DNA of 64,000 nucleotides from assembly GCA_021324945.1 (NCBI GenBank), contig JAJPID010000065.1:85720-149719 (forward strand), in the 5' to 3' direction. This document shows, piece after piece, positions 10,073-19,297 of this stretch; the stretch's first letter is position 1; each line of letters begins with the position of its first letter. The notes under the pieces were generated by a model, which was not told the DNA's origin, did not search any database, and saw only the letters and a list, made by a program, of their open reading frames with translations. Position numbers and translations under genes: made by a program. The stretch is from Lysobacterales bacterium. GTDB lineage: Bacteria > Pseudomonadota > Gammaproteobacteria > Xanthomonadales > Rhodanobacteraceae.

Positions 10073-10480
10073 ATGATCCCCCGCTTCACCGACTACGCCG
10101 CCAACGAACGCACGTACCTCGCGTGGGTGCGCACGGCCGTGGCGATCATGGCGTTCGGGTTCTTGGTCGAACGTTTCGATCTGTTCCTCGCCTATCTCGG
10201 CCGCGACAATCCGGGCGCATCGAGCAACGTGGTGGCATCGGCGGCCGCGCCGCATCACCTGCACTCGACGCAGATCGCAGGCCTTGCGCTGATTGCGCTT
10301 GGGATAATGATCACCTTCGGCGCGACTATCCGCTTCATCCATCACCGCAAGACCATCGCACGCGATGAAACGGTCGACTACGGCACCGCGCTCGGTGACG
10401 TGATGCTGGCATTGCTGCTGATCTGCTTCGCGGCTTTCCTCGGTGTGTACGTCTACCACCAGTTGCTGACGCTGGATTGA
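10073..10480 (+). CDS. DUF202 (YidH-like) membrane protein
   Basis: Small integral membrane protein of 135 residues. The N-terminal motif DYAANERTYLAWVRTAVAIM is the DUF202 signature. It is followed by two more hydrophobic helices (about 67-88 and 107-130) with an ArgPheIleHisHis stretch between them. DUF202 proteins such as E. coli YidH have no established function. It is followed 38 nt later by a GNAT gene on the same strand. Confidence 0.88.
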   Translation: MIPRFTDYAANERTYLAWVRTAVAIMAFGFLVERFDLFLAYLGRDNPGASSNVVASAAAPHHLHSTQIAGLALIALGIMITFGATIRFIHHRKTIARDETVDYGTALGDVMLALLLICFAAFLGVYVYHQLLTLD

Positions 10481-10518
10481 TACGCTGCACACTTCCAGTT
10501 AGGGCCAGGAAAACGTGA

Positions 10519-10974
10519 ATGAGCGCGCCTTGCAGTGTCACCCTAGCCACCTTGAATGACGTCAACGCACTGACGCCGCTGTTCGACAGCTATCGCGTGT
10601 TCTACAAGCGCGCATCCGATCCCGTCGCTGCGCGTGAATTCCTGCGCGAGCGGCTCGCCTTGCGCGAATCGGTGATTTTCATCGCCCGAAACGAACAAGG
10701 CGAAGCACTGGGATTCACACAACTCTATCCGTGCTTCTCCTCGGTTTCCGCACGACGGCTGTGGATCCTCAACGATCTTTTCGTCGCGGAATCCATACGC
10801 GGTCGCGGCGTGGCGCGTGCGTTGATGGATGCCGCGCGCAGGCACGCGCTGCAAACCGGCGCGATCCGGCTCACCCTGCAAACCGCGCACGACAACGCAC
10901 GTGCGCAGGCGCTGTACGAATCGCTGGGTTATGTGCGCAGCGAGGGGATGTTCGAGTATTCGCTGGAGCTATGA
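10519..10974 (+). CDS. GNAT-family N-acetyltransferase
   Basis: Acetyl-CoA dependent acyltransferase of 151 residues. The GNAT core is clear: GFTQLYPCFSS (beta 4), LNDLFVAESIRGRGVARALMDAA with the RGRGVA pyrophosphate-binding loop, and NARAQALYESLGYVRSE at the C-terminus. The substrate cannot be told. It probably shares a transcript with the upstream DUF202 gene. Confidence 0.88.
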   Translation: MSAPCSVTLATLNDVNALTPLFDSYRVFYKRASDPVAAREFLRERLALRESVIFIARNEQGEALGFTQLYPCFSSVSARRLWILNDLFVAESIRGRGVARALMDAARRHALQTGAIRLTLQTAHDNARAQALYESLGYVRSEGMFEYSLEL

Positions 10975-10978
10975 TTTT

Positions 10979-11662
10979 TTAGACGCGTTGCGCCCGCACC
11001 GCTTTCGACATCCGCCGCTGATAGACGAACACATTGGCCGGCGGCACGTTGCGCCAGGCCGTCCCGGCGCGCCTTACTTTCAGATCCAGCTCGCGCAGCA
11101 GCGCCCGCGGCACGGGGCCGATCGGCCCGTAGGTAAATTGCACAAAGCGGCCCTGCGGCCCGAGCACCGCGAACGCGGCACGCAGGATTTCGCGTTGCAC
11201 GCTGCGCGGCATGTACAGCAACCCAAGGCCGCTGACCACCGCGTCCACCCACCCCTTTTGGTCCAGCACACCACAGCGGCGAGCGATCGTCTGTGCGTCG
11301 CGCGCATCGCCTCGCTCCACGTGCACGCCGGGAAAGCGCTCGCTCAGGAATTGATGCAGGGCTTCGTTGAGCTCGATGACGAGCAGGTTGCGGGGAGCGA
11401 TGCCGCGTTCCAGCAACGCGCGAGTGAACGCGCCAGTCCCCCCGCCGAATTCGATCACGCGTTGCGTCTGCGGCGGCAGTTGCTCGACCATCAGGCTCGC
11501 AAGCTGCCGGCCGGAAGGCGATACCGCCGCCGTTGCGAAGGGATTGCGCAGCCACTCGCGGAAGAATGTCAGCGCCGGATGGACGTCTGCCGCCAGATCG
11601 GCGGTGCGGCTTTGCAGATGCGAGCGGCTCATTTCGCGCGTTGTATCAAGCAGGGAGTCCAT
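10979..11662 (-). CDS. Class I SAM methyltransferase, PmtA-like (phospholipid N-methyltransferase type)
   Basis: Methyltransferase of about 227 residues. The start FFREWLRNPFATAAVSPSG and the SAM motif VIEFGGGTGAFTRALLERG resemble Rhodobacter-type PmtA and related rRNA-dimethylase-fold enzymes that methylate phosphatidylethanolamine. FVQFTYGPIGPVPR near the end fits this group. Three starts are possible: GTG 11677, ATG 11662 and ATG 11632; 11662 was chosen as the first ATG. It converges on the GNAT gene with a 4-nt gap. Lipid substrate is inferred from family resemblance only. Confidence 0.7.
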   Translation of the reverse strand: MDSLLDTTREMSRSHLQSRTADLAADVHPALTFFREWLRNPFATAAVSPSGRQLASLMVEQLPPQTQRVIEFGGGTGAFTRALLERGIAPRNLLVIELNEALHQFLSERFPGVHVERGDARDAQTIARRCGVLDQKGWVDAVVSGLGLLYMPRSVQREILRAAFAVLGPQGRFVQFTYGPIGPVPRALLRELDLKVRRAGTAWRNVPPANVFVYQRRMSKAVRAQRV

Positions 11663-11728
11663 GCGCGAGACCGGCACACGCGCGCGAAAACGGGCGGCGA
11701 TCGCGCCGCCCGTCGATCTCCACGGAGA

Positions 11729-12106
11729 TCAATGGTGATAGTAGCCACCTTGGCCGCGATAGCCGTCGTGGTCATGCCAGCCGCGATCATGGTCGCGCCA
11801 GCGCCAATCGTCGCGATCGTGCCAGTGGTGGTAGTAGCCGCCGTCGTAATACCCGCCGATGTACACCGAGCCGTATGCCGGATAGGGGTCGTAATATGCG
11901 GGCGCCGGCGGCCCGTAGTAGTACGCCGGCGCCGGCGCATAGTACGTCGGATAGTAGCCGTCGTAATAGCCGACGCTGACGCCTGGGGAATAGAAACCCA
12001 GCCCGATGCTGACGTGCGTACGCGCGAACGCGGCGGGTGTCGCGATCAAGCCGGCCACGACCAGGCCGGCGGCAATCAGGCTGCGGCGGAGAATTCGGGT
12101 GTTCAT
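11729..12106 (-). CDS. Exported Tyr/Gly/His-rich protein
   Basis: Protein of 125 residues with a clear Sec signal peptide (LIAAGLVVAGLIATPAAFA, cleavage near residue 28). The low-complexity mature part is rich in Tyr, Pro, Gly, Asp, His and Trp, for example YYAPAPAYYYG and HHWHDRDDWRWRDHD. A strong GGAGGT ribosome site lies just before the ATG at 12106. Such short aromatic-rich secreted proteins are common in Xanthomonadales and uncharacterised. The His/Asp-rich tail could bind metal, but that is a guess. Confidence 0.7.
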   Translation of the reverse strand: MNTRILRRSLIAAGLVVAGLIATPAAFARTHVSIGLGFYSPGVSVGYYDGYYPTYYAPAPAYYYGPPAPAYYDPYPAYGSVYIGGYYDGGYYHHWHDRDDWRWRDHDRGWHDHDGYRGQGGYYHH

Positions 12107-12203
12107 GGTTACCTCCCGAAGCAGGGACGCTTCATGGACAATGTTGGGACGCAACCGATGAATATCTACTGAGCATGTTGCACCAGTTTCGTGTGCGCGC
12201 CGT

Positions 12204-14360
12204 TCATCTTTTCGGACGCAGCAGCCAGCAGCCGTGGATGTTCGCCCGCCGCGCGAAATCGGGCGGGATGCTGGCGCGCGTAAAATCCTCGATTTCCAAG
12301 CGATCACTAAGTTTTTCGGCATCGAGACGGAAGCGCCGCGCGTTGTTGGAGAACACGATCACGCCGTCGCGCTCCAGTCTTTCGGCGCAAGCGAGCAACA
12401 GGGCAACGTGATCGCGCTGGACGTCGAAATCGTTCGCGCGCTTGGAGTTGGAAAACGTCGGCGGATCGACGTAAATCAAACCGTAGCGATTGCGATCAGC
12501 GCGCAGGAAAGTCATCGCATCGGCTTGCGCGAGTTTGTGGCGCGTGCCGTCGAAGCCGTTCAATGCGAGATTGCGCGAGGCCCAATCAAGGTAGGTCGCG
12601 GAGAGATCCACGCTGGTGGTTTCGTCAGCGCCGCCCGCCGCCGCGTACACCGAACCCGCGCCAGTGTAGGCGAACAGGTTCAGGAACCGCTTGCCTTGTG
12701 CGAGTTCGCGCAATTTCGCGCGCACAGTGCGATGATCGAGAAACAGACCGGTATCCAGATAATCGGCGAGATTGACTTCGAAGCGCAGTCCGCCCTCTTC
12801 GACGACCAGCGTTTCGCAGCGCGTGTCGAACCGGCCGTATTTCGAACCGCCTTTCCCTCTGCGCCGCACCTTCAGTGCGATACGCCCACGCGGCACCTCC
12901 AGCGCTTCCGCAGCCGCACGCAGCAGTTCCCGCAGCCGCGTTCGCGCGGCGTTCGCATCCACTGTCGCAGGCGGCGCGTATTCCTGCACGTGCAAATGCG
13001 TTTGCGTCGACTCAACGTCGCGATAGACATCGATGGCCGCGGCGTATTCCGGCAGGTCGGCGTCGTACACGCGGAAGCAGGTGATGTTTTCGCGCGCCAG
13101 ATATCTTTTCAGATGACGCAGATTCTTGGCGATGCGGTTGCGCACCATCTCCGCACCGGGCGACAGCGGTTTGCGTTCGCTCGCGGCTTGGTCGCGTGCC
13201 GCGATCTTGCAGATCAAAAGCTCGCAGGGGATCGCGCCGTTGTAAAGCGTGTAACGTTTGTCCGCGCGCAGACCGAGCGCGTGCGCGGGATCAGGCTCAT
13301 TGTGTTGCGGCTGCGCAACCAGAATCGCCGCGCGCCAGCCGGAAAAATCCGCACGCATTCGATCGCCCAGCGTGCGATACAGCGCGCGCACTTCTTCGCG
13401 CTCGCCCATGCGCTCGCCATAAGGCGGATTGGTGATCAACAGGCCGTGTTCGAAACCTTGCGGCCGTTGCAGGTGCGCGACATCGTGCTTCTGCAATTGG
13501 ACGAAGCCCGCCACACCTGCGCTCTGCGCGTTCCTCTTCGCGATCTCTATCATCAGCGGCGCCGAATCGCTACCGAAGTAGACGTCGCGCAACCTGCGCA
13601 AGCCTTCCTGCGCGCGCTCTTGCGCTTCATCATGCAACGTTTGCCACAGCGCGGCATCATGGCCGCGCCAGGCGAGGAATCCGAAATGCGCGCGGCGCAA
13701 ACCTGCCGCGACATCCGCCGCCATCAGCGCCGCTTCGATCAACAGTGTGCCGGAACCGCACATCGGATCGAGCAGCGCGCCGCCTTGCGCATAAATTTCC
13801 GGCCAATGCGCACGCAACAACATTGCGGCGGCCAGGTTTTCCTTTAGCGGCGCTTCGCCTTGATCGCGTCGCCACCCGCGCCGGTGCATCGGCTCGCCGG
13901 AGAGATCCAGCGAAAGCGTGGCGCGATCCTTGTGCAAATGCAGATTCAAGCGGATCGCCGGGTTCCGAAGGTCGATCCGCGGGCGCGTGCCGAAGCGCTC
14001 GCGGCATTGATCGACGATCGCGTCCTTGACACGCTGGGCGGCGTAGCGGCTGTGTGCGATCGCGCTCTTCGACACGCTCGCATCGATCGCCAGCGTCACA
14101 TCCTGCGCGAAGTGCCGCGCCCAGTCGATCGCAGATGCACCGGCGTACAGAGCGTCCGCATTCGGTGCGTCGAATTGGCTCACAGGCATCAATACGCGGC
14201 TGGCCAGCCGCGAATGCAGACAGGCGAGATACGCATGCCGCAATTCGCCTTCGAAATACACGCCTGCCAGCGTCTCACGTGCCGACGCGCCCAAGGCGGA
14301 GAGTTCATCGCGCAGCAGATATTCGAGGCCTTTCGGACAGGTGGCGAAGAATGTGCTCAC
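12204..14360 (-). CDS. rlmKL: Bifunctional 23S rRNA methyltransferase RlmKL
   Basis: Fused enzyme of 718 residues that makes m2G2445 (RlmL half) and m7G2069 (RlmK half) in 23S rRNA. Order: THUMP domain after FFATCPKGLEYLLRDEL, the RlmL SAM site LLDPMCGSGTLLIEAA with catalytic ITNPPYGERMG, then the RlmK half with LFAYTGAGSVYAAAGGA and VDPPTFSNSK. The GTG at 14360 overlaps the upstream stop as GTGA and begins directly at the conserved VSTFFATCPKG, so it is chosen over the longer open frame to 14507. Length is normal for the family. Confidence 0.96.
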   Translation of the reverse strand: MSTFFATCPKGLEYLLRDELSALGASARETLAGVYFEGELRHAYLACLHSRLASRVLMPVSQFDAPNADALYAGASAIDWARHFAQDVTLAIDASVSKSAIAHSRYAAQRVKDAIVDQCRERFGTRPRIDLRNPAIRLNLHLHKDRATLSLDLSGEPMHRRGWRRDQGEAPLKENLAAAMLLRAHWPEIYAQGGALLDPMCGSGTLLIEAALMAADVAAGLRRAHFGFLAWRGHDAALWQTLHDEAQERAQEGLRRLRDVYFGSDSAPLMIEIAKRNAQSAGVAGFVQLQKHDVAHLQRPQGFEHGLLITNPPYGERMGEREEVRALYRTLGDRMRADFSGWRAAILVAQPQHNEPDPAHALGLRADKRYTLYNGAIPCELLICKIAARDQAASERKPLSPGAEMVRNRIAKNLRHLKRYLARENITCFRVYDADLPEYAAAIDVYRDVESTQTHLHVQEYAPPATVDANAARTRLRELLRAAAEALEVPRGRIALKVRRRGKGGSKYGRFDTRCETLVVEEGGLRFEVNLADYLDTGLFLDHRTVRAKLRELAQGKRFLNLFAYTGAGSVYAAAGGADETTSVDLSATYLDWASRNLALNGFDGTRHKLAQADAMTFLRADRNRYGLIYVDPPTFSNSKRANDFDVQRDHVALLLACAERLERDGVIVFSNNARRFRLDAEKLSDRLEIEDFTRASIPPDFARRANIHGCWLLRPKR

Positions 14361-14902
14361 GCGACGTGCGCAGACAGCCGCTGCAGGAACAGGCGGAACT
14401 GCTGACCGATCAACTCGACATGATTTGCCAAACGATGATCGTCCGGCAGCAGCAATGCCGAAATGCCGCGCGCGCTGGCGAATTGCGCAGCCGCGGTGAC
14501 GGGACACAATTCGTCTTTGAAGCCGTGCACCAGCATCGCCGGCACGTTCGCCATGTCAAAACGCTGCGACCAGCGCGGGATCATTGTCGGCAATGCGATC
14601 AGGAAAACGCCCGCGCATGGCAGTTGCAGCGAGGCGAGTCCCGACACGAACGCACCCATGCTGGAACCGGCCAGCACCAGCGGTTGTGCGGTTTCCCGCG
14701 CCACCGCGACCAGTTTTTCCACGCGGGGTTGCACCGAGCCGGCGTGCCCGAATTTGTCCGCTTCGCGGAAATCCGGCCGCTGCGTTTGCCAGCCGATTTC
14801 TTCTGCCACCTTCGCCAAGGCGCTGACCTTGGTCGCGTCGGGACCGCTGTCGGAACCGTGGGAAAGGATGACTGTGCCAAGCATGTCGAATTCCGCATTC
14901 AT
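14357..14902 (-). CDS. Small alpha/beta hydrolase
   Basis: Alpha/beta hydrolase of 181 residues. It has the oxyanion region TVILSHGSDSGPDATK, the nucleophile elbow LAGSSMGAFVSG, an acid-residue segment VHGFKDELCP, and the late His in PDDHRLA. The size and early HGSDSGPD resemble short YcfP-like esterases of unknown substrate. It sits directly upstream of rlmKL with a 4-nt overlap. A second possible ATG lies six codons in. Enzyme class is firm, substrate unknown. Confidence 0.8.
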   Translation of the reverse strand: MNAEFDMLGTVILSHGSDSGPDATKVSALAKVAEEIGWQTQRPDFREADKFGHAGSVQPRVEKLVAVARETAQPLVLAGSSMGAFVSGLASLQLPCAGVFLIALPTMIPRWSQRFDMANVPAMLVHGFKDELCPVTAAAQFASARGISALLLPDDHRLANHVELIGQQFRLFLQRLSAHVA

Positions 14903-14942
14903 GATTCGACAATGTTAGCAAGCTTCATGCGACACTCCGCGC

Positions 14943-15509
14943 ATGTCGCACCCGGCGCTTCACGACTGGCCTCTGCCTTATTCGCAGCATCTGCGCGAGC
15001 GGGCGCTTGCCGATATCGATCTGGTCGTGATCCATTGTACGGAGCTGCCCGATCTGACGATGGCGCGCGAATACGGCGAGCGCGTGCTGCACGACGACGA
15101 CACCGGCAACAGCGGGCACTTTTATTTAGACCGCGACGGCACGTTGCATCGTTTCGTTCCGGAAACGCGCATCGCGCATCACACGCGTGGTTACAACGAG
15201 CGATCGATCGGCATTGAATTGGTGAACACGGGGCGCTACCCCGACTGGTTCGATGCGCGCAAACAGGTCATGACCGAGCCGTATCCGCGCGCGCAGATCC
15301 ATGCGTTGCTTTCGTTGCTTGCAAGGCTGCGAAAGGAGTGTCCGAATCTGAGCTGGATCGCCGGCCACGAAGATCTCGATACTGGCAAGGTACCTGCCAG
15401 CGACGATCCCTCGCAAAGCGTGTTCCGCAAGCGCGATCCGGGGCCGATGTTTCCGTGGAATGAAGTGCAGCGCGAATGCGGGTTGCAACGGCTATCCACC
15501 AACACGTAA
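14943..15509 (+). CDS. N-acetylmuramoyl-L-alanine amidase (AmpD-like, Amidase_2)
   Basis: Zinc amidase of 188 residues that cleaves the lactyl bond between MurNAc and the stem peptide. Zinc-ligand regions are visible as VVIHCTELPD, IAGHEDLDTG and the C-terminal RKRDPGPMFPW; IAHHTRGYNERSIGIELVN is the family core. No signal peptide is seen, which fits a cytoplasmic AmpD-type role in recycling anhydro-muropeptides. Its length and the long YPDWFDARKQVMTEPYP insert are typical of the AmpD-like group rather than AmiA/B/C. It is divergent from the hydrolase-rlmKL pair. Confidence 0.88.
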   Translation: MSHPALHDWPLPYSQHLRERALADIDLVVIHCTELPDLTMAREYGERVLHDDDTGNSGHFYLDRDGTLHRFVPETRIAHHTRGYNERSIGIELVNTGRYPDWFDARKQVMTEPYPRAQIHALLSLLARLRKECPNLSWIAGHEDLDTGKVPASDDPSQSVFRKRDPGPMFPWNEVQRECGLQRLSTNT

Positions 15510-15521
15510 GCTCAACCAGAT

Positions 15522-15692
15522 CGTCATTACGGGCGTGCGAGGCACGGTATCTGGAATCTGCTTTTCAGTGCTCTCAGAGAGCAGATTGCAAAGCCCATCC
15601 ATGGACTTTGCCCTTCGGGCCAACCTTCGATCGTGCAGTCTTTCCAGACGAATTTTGTCCGGATCGCCGCTGGCGCGGCGTCCGGGATGACG
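15522..15692. repeat. Intergenic repeat element with CGTCAT/ATGACG ends
   Basis: The 235-nt gap between the amidase and tesB is filled mostly by this segment, which starts CGTCATTACGGGC and ends GTCCGGGATGACG. The termini match those of the element at the mfd 3' end. Internal self-complementary stretches (CTCTCAGAGAG near 15571) point to a folded RNA or DNA element. No open frame of note. Confidence 0.45.
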
Positions 15693-15744
15693 AAGGAATT
15701 GGCAACGCGGATATACTCGCGCGTTTTCATCAAGATCGAAATCC

Positions 15745-16614
15745 ATGCTCAATCCCCGCGTCGCCGAGCTAATCGAGCTGCTGAAACTGGAGCGGCTGGA
15801 AGACAATCTGTTTCGCGGCGCCAGCCGCGACATCGGCACCCGTTACGTGTTCGGCGGACAGGTCCTCGGTCAGGCACTCTCCGCTGCGCAGCAGACGGTC
15901 GATCCCGCGCGCGCGGCGCATTCACTGCACGGGTATTTTCTGCGCGCTGGCAACATCGATGCGCCGATCGTTTATTCGGTGGAACGCGCGCGTGATGGTT
16001 CCAGTTTCTCCTCGCGACGCGTGGTGGCGATCCAGCACGGCCAGCCGATCCTCAATTGCGCGGTATCGTTCCAGATCGATGAGTCCGGCATGGAGCATCA
16101 ATCCACCATGCCGGACGTGCCGAAACCTGAAGACCTGGCGCCACTGCAACCGCTGCCTCCCGACGAGTTGGCCAAACTTCCGGTGAAGTTGCAGCGCTGG
16201 CTGGGCCTGGACGGGCCATTCGAGTTCCGCTACGTCTGGCCACGCGACGAACTGCATCCGGCCAAGCGTCCTGCATATCAACACATCTGGTTTCGCCTGG
16301 TCGATCGCATCGGGGATGGCCAATCGCTGCAGCGCGCGCTGCTCGCGTACGCTTCGGATTTCCATTTCATCGGCACCGCGCTGCTGCCGCACGGCGTGTC
16401 GTATCTCACGCCCAATTTGCAGATGGCCAGCTTGGATCACGCGTTGTGGTTCCATCGGCCGTTCCGCGTGGACGAATGGCTGCTGTATTCGTGTGACTCG
16501 CCCACCGCGCAAGGCGCACGCGGCCTGGTGCGCGGGCAAATCTTCAACCGCGAAGGCGTACTGGTGGCATCCACCGCGCAGGAGGGGTTGATCCGTTTGA
16601 GAACGCCACGCTAA
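15745..16614 (+). CDS. tesB: Acyl-CoA thioesterase II
   Basis: Double-hotdog thioesterase of 289 residues that hydrolyses medium and long acyl-CoA. TesB motifs are present: RYVFGGQVLGQALSAAQQTV, HSLHGYFLRAGN, the Asp of LLAYASDFHFIGTAL, SLDHALWFHRPFR and the late Gln of VASTAQEGLIR, which together supply the Asp-Thr-Gln active site. Length equals E. coli TesB. It is monocistronic or leads into the small gene 35 nt downstream. Confidence 0.95.
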   Translation: MLNPRVAELIELLKLERLEDNLFRGASRDIGTRYVFGGQVLGQALSAAQQTVDPARAAHSLHGYFLRAGNIDAPIVYSVERARDGSSFSSRRVVAIQHGQPILNCAVSFQIDESGMEHQSTMPDVPKPEDLAPLQPLPPDELAKLPVKLQRWLGLDGPFEFRYVWPRDELHPAKRPAYQHIWFRLVDRIGDGQSLQRALLAYASDFHFIGTALLPHGVSYLTPNLQMASLDHALWFHRPFRVDEWLLYSCDSPTAQGARGLVRGQIFNREGVLVASTAQEGLIRLRTPR

Positions 16615-16649
16615 CGGACCTATTTCGCGGCACATCGTAAAATCCCGTC

Positions 16650-17045
16650 ATGCGCCAGATCTACACCTCGCCCCGCCAGCAAAACATCGAGCGCGTGGTG
16701 GCGCTGATGGCCGAGCACGGCATCGCCACCACGGTGACCAACAAGCGTGTATACGTGCGGCCGAGTTATTCGCGCTTCTCCTATAGTCAGGCCAACGACA
16801 GCGAGGACTGGCCGAAGGTCTGGATCAACCGCGCGGAGGACCAGACCCGCGCGCGGCAGATTCTGCGCGAAATCGGCATCGAACCGGCCACGCGCTATGT
16901 CGATGCGCTGGCGGTGGCACGCGATCCCTCCATCCCCGACCCGGAGCGTCATCGCCGCGCGGCGACGCGCGTGCGCATGGCGGTGATGGCCGCCGTTGGC
17001 GCGGCATTCCTCTTGCTTGTATTGAAGATGCTCGCCGTATTTTGA
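16650..17045 (+). CDS. Conserved hypothetical protein, DUF2007-like with C-terminal membrane anchor
   Basis: Protein of 131 residues. The N-terminal 70 residues (QQNIERVVALMAEHGIATTV, then VWINRAEDQTRARQILRE) resemble the DUF2007 type of small alpha/beta domain. A single transmembrane helix closes the protein (MAVMAAVGAAFLLLVLKML). I recall similar Xanthomonas proteins carrying the old label pathogenicity-like protein, which is not a function. The role is unknown. Confidence 0.65.
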   Translation: MRQIYTSPRQQNIERVVALMAEHGIATTVTNKRVYVRPSYSRFSYSQANDSEDWPKVWINRAEDQTRARQILREIGIEPATRYVDALAVARDPSIPDPERHRRAATRVRMAVMAAVGAAFLLLVLKMLAVF

Positions 17046-17164
17046 GCCGGCATTTTTGAAAAATGCGGCCATGGATAGCCGCCTTGCTCGGTAGCCTGGA
17101 TGCTGGTGGCGATTTCAGCCCGGAACACGAATTGAGGTCCGCGAACACGGACATTCGCTAAACC

Positions 17165-17893
17165 ATGGCCCTTCGCTCAGAACGCGTACGCCTGTTCCAG
17201 ACCCTGCCTCACGCCTGCGGCTATTTCCACGCGCGCACCGCGCAGAATCTAGTGCTCGATCCGTCCGCGCCGGAACTGGCGCGGCTGTATTCGCTGGCGC
17301 TGGGCCGCGGCTTCCGCCGCGCCGGCGGGCACGTGTATCACCCGCACTGCCCGCGCTGTCACGCCTGCGAGCCCTGTCGCATCGATGTCGCCGCGTTCAA
17401 ACCGGATCGTAGCCAGCTGCGCTGCCTGCGCCGCAATGCCGATCTCGAAGTGAGCGAGCATCCGCCCGCATTGACCGAAGAGCGCCATGAGTTGTACGCG
17501 CGCTATCTGCGCGCGCGGCATCCGGGCGGCGGCATGGACGAAGCCAGCGGCGAGGATTTCACGCACTTTCTCGCGGCGCCGTGGAGCCCGACGGTGTTCC
17601 TGGAATTCCGTCTGCGCGGAAAATTGCTGGCACTGGCGGTCACCGACGTCTGCACGACCGGCGTGTCGGCGGTGTACACGTTCTACGATCCCTCGCATGC
17701 CGCGCGCAGCCTCGGCACTTACGCCATCCTCAGCCAGATCGAACTCGCGCGCGCCCGCGGCTTGCCGCATCTGTATCTGGGCTACTGGATCGCCAATCAT
17801 CCCAAGATGGGCTACAAGTCGCGTTTCGACGCCCTGGAAGTGTTGACTGCCGACGGCTGGTCGAAGCTCGCACGTTTGCGCGATGCGAAGTAA
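17165..17893 (+). CDS. bpt: Aspartate/glutamate leucyltransferase Bpt
   Basis: Leucyl-tRNA protein transferase of 242 residues that adds Leu to N-terminal Asp or Glu, making substrates for the N-end rule (ClpS/ClpAP). The Cys-rich ATE N-domain is clear (HCPRCHACEPCRIDVAAF). The C-domain has VYTFYDPSHAARSLGTYAI and LPHLYLGYWIANHPKMGYK, which are Bpt signatures. Length matches the family. Confidence 0.95.
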   Translation: MALRSERVRLFQTLPHACGYFHARTAQNLVLDPSAPELARLYSLALGRGFRRAGGHVYHPHCPRCHACEPCRIDVAAFKPDRSQLRCLRRNADLEVSEHPPALTEERHELYARYLRARHPGGGMDEASGEDFTHFLAAPWSPTVFLEFRLRGKLLALAVTDVCTTGVSAVYTFYDPSHAARSLGTYAILSQIELARARGLPHLYLGYWIANHPKMGYKSRFDALEVLTADGWSKLARLRDAK

Positions 17894-18048
17894 CGCATCG
17901 CGCGGAGACGGGGGATGTCGACTGCAAGATGCTCCTTCGACGGATGCTTGCGAAAGCACGCAAGCGGATGTCGTCTTCACCGACGTGTTCGTGCGCGGGC
18001 CAAAAGGCCGACGCGCTATCTCCGCGCAGAAGACGCCGCAGAAATCAG

Positions 18049-18315
18049 CTAGATGAAACCGAACTCGTGATCGCCGTGCAGCGACATCACGAGTTTGACC
18101 ATGGCGTGCGGCACCATCAATTCTATGTGGATGGCAGAGCCGTCCTTCTTCCTGCCGGGGATGTTCATCTGGAACAGGCTGCCGGATGCATCCACGTCGG
18201 TACAAACCAGCCGCGGGCCACCCTCGCCGTCGACGAAATACGGCTTGACCACCTCGCCCAAGGCTTCCGCCGCCTGCGGGAATAGGAACACCGCGTAAAG
18301 CTTGACATCGCTCAT
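18049..18315 (-). CDS. Conserved hypothetical protein of 88 residues
   Basis: Small soluble protein (MSDVKLYAVFLFPQAAEALG at the start, LHGDHEFGFI at the end) without signal or membrane segment and without a motif I recognise. It is divergent from the SPFH operon, and its start lies about 57 nt from the -35 of that promoter, so shared regulation is possible. The composition looks like a real folded protein, and the ATG at 18315 is the only good start. Confidence 0.6.
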   Translation of the reverse strand: MSDVKLYAVFLFPQAAEALGEVVKPYFVDGEGGPRLVCTDVDASGSLFQMNIPGRKKDGSAIHIELMVPHAMVKLVMSLHGDHEFGFI

Positions 18316-18371
18316 TGCGCGCTTCCGGCATGGAAAGCACGAATTGTAACGGTGCGCGCCGCTCGGCCCGC

Positions 18372-18400
18372 TTGTCAATTTGATATCATAATGATATCTT
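18372..18400 (+). promoter_or_regulatory. Promoter of the SPFH operon with a GATATCAT palindromic operator
   Basis: TTGTCA (18372-18377) and TATCTT (18395-18400) are spaced by 17 nt. Between and into the -10 lies the perfect inverted repeat GATATCAT-A-ATGATATC (18382-18398). A palindrome placed this way is a classic repressor site. The ribbon-helix-helix protein encoded at the end of the same operon (19496-19675) is the natural candidate for binding it. Element positions are read directly; the binding partner is inferred. Confidence 0.6.
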
Positions 18401-18426
18401 GATTCTAAACTGACCCGGAGCGTTCC

Positions 18427-19293
18427 ATGAACGAAACCCGTGCCACCTCGATCGCCGGCATTCCGACCGCCGGGGTTTTCATCGTGCTGCTTCTCGCCTG
18501 CGTGGCGCTGTTCCTGGGCGCACAGGCCAGCGGCCATCCCGGCCTCGTGCCAGTCGCCATCGCCGGTTTCGCGCTGCTGGTGTTTCTCTCGAAGGGCTTT
18601 TTCCAGGTGCAGCCGAACCAAGGCATGGTGATGCAGTTGTTCGGCCGCTATGCCGGCACTGCCCGCGAGACCGGGCTGCGCTGGACCAACCCGTTTTACG
18701 CCAAACGTCCGGTGAGCCTGCGCGTGCGCAATTTCGAATCGAGCAAGCTGAAGGTCAACGATTCGGACGGCAATCCGATCGAGATCGCCGCGGTAATCGT
18801 GTGGCAGGTCGTCGACACCGCCGAGGCCGTGTTCCAGGTGGACGATTACGAGAACTATGTGCACATACAGAGCGAATCGGCACTGCGGCAGATGGCGCAG
18901 AGTTATCCCTATGATTCGCACGACGATGCAAAACCGAGTCTGCGCAGCCACGGCGACGAGATCACCACACACTTGCGCGACGAGATCCAGGATCGCCTCG
19001 GCAAGGCGGGCGTGAAAGTGATCGAAGCGCGCATCAGCCATCTCGCCTATGCGCAGGAAATCGCGCAGGCGATGCTGCAACGCCAGCAGGCCGGCGCGAT
19101 CATCGCCGCGCGCACCAAGATCGTGGAAGGCGCCGTCAGCATGGTCGGGATGGCGCTGGAGCAATTGAGCCAGCGTGGCGTGCTGCAACTGGACGAAGAG
19201 CGCAAGGCGGCGATGGTGTCGAATCTGCTGGTGGTGCTGTGCAGCGAGCGCGGCACGCAGCCTGTGCTCAACACGGGCACCTTGTATCAGTGA
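18427..19293 (+). CDS. SPFH (band 7) domain membrane protein
   Basis: Protein of 288 residues with two N-terminal transmembrane helices (about 14-33 and 39-56). An SPFH domain follows ([62 protein letters not shown]). A coiled tail ends in a conserved [18 protein letters not shown]. It belongs to the YbbK-unrelated, Xanthomonad/pseudomonad SPFH group that sits with a small membrane protein and an Arc-like repressor, as here. SPFH proteins organise membrane microdomains and proteases; the partner here is not known. The upstream palindromic promoter suggests autoregulation. Confidence 0.88.
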   Translation: MNETRATSIAGIPTAGVFIVLLLACVALFLGAQASGHPGLVPVAIAGFALLVFLSKGFFQVQPNQGMVMQLFGRYAGTARETGLRWTNPFYAKRPVSLRVRNFESSKLKVNDSDGNPIEIAAVIVWQVVDTAEAVFQVDDYENYVHIQSESALRQMAQSYPYDSHDDAKPSLRSHGDEITTHLRDEIQDRLGKAGVKVIEARISHLAYAQEIAQAMLQRQQAGAIIAARTKIVEGAVSMVGMALEQLSQRGVLQLDEERKAAMVSNLLVVLCSERGTQPVLNTGTLYQ

Positions 19294-19297
19294 TGCG

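Noticed and set aside
8266..10089. Minus-strand 607-residue frame opposite mfd
   Set aside because: It is antisense to recognised Mfd helicase motifs and has no domain of its own.
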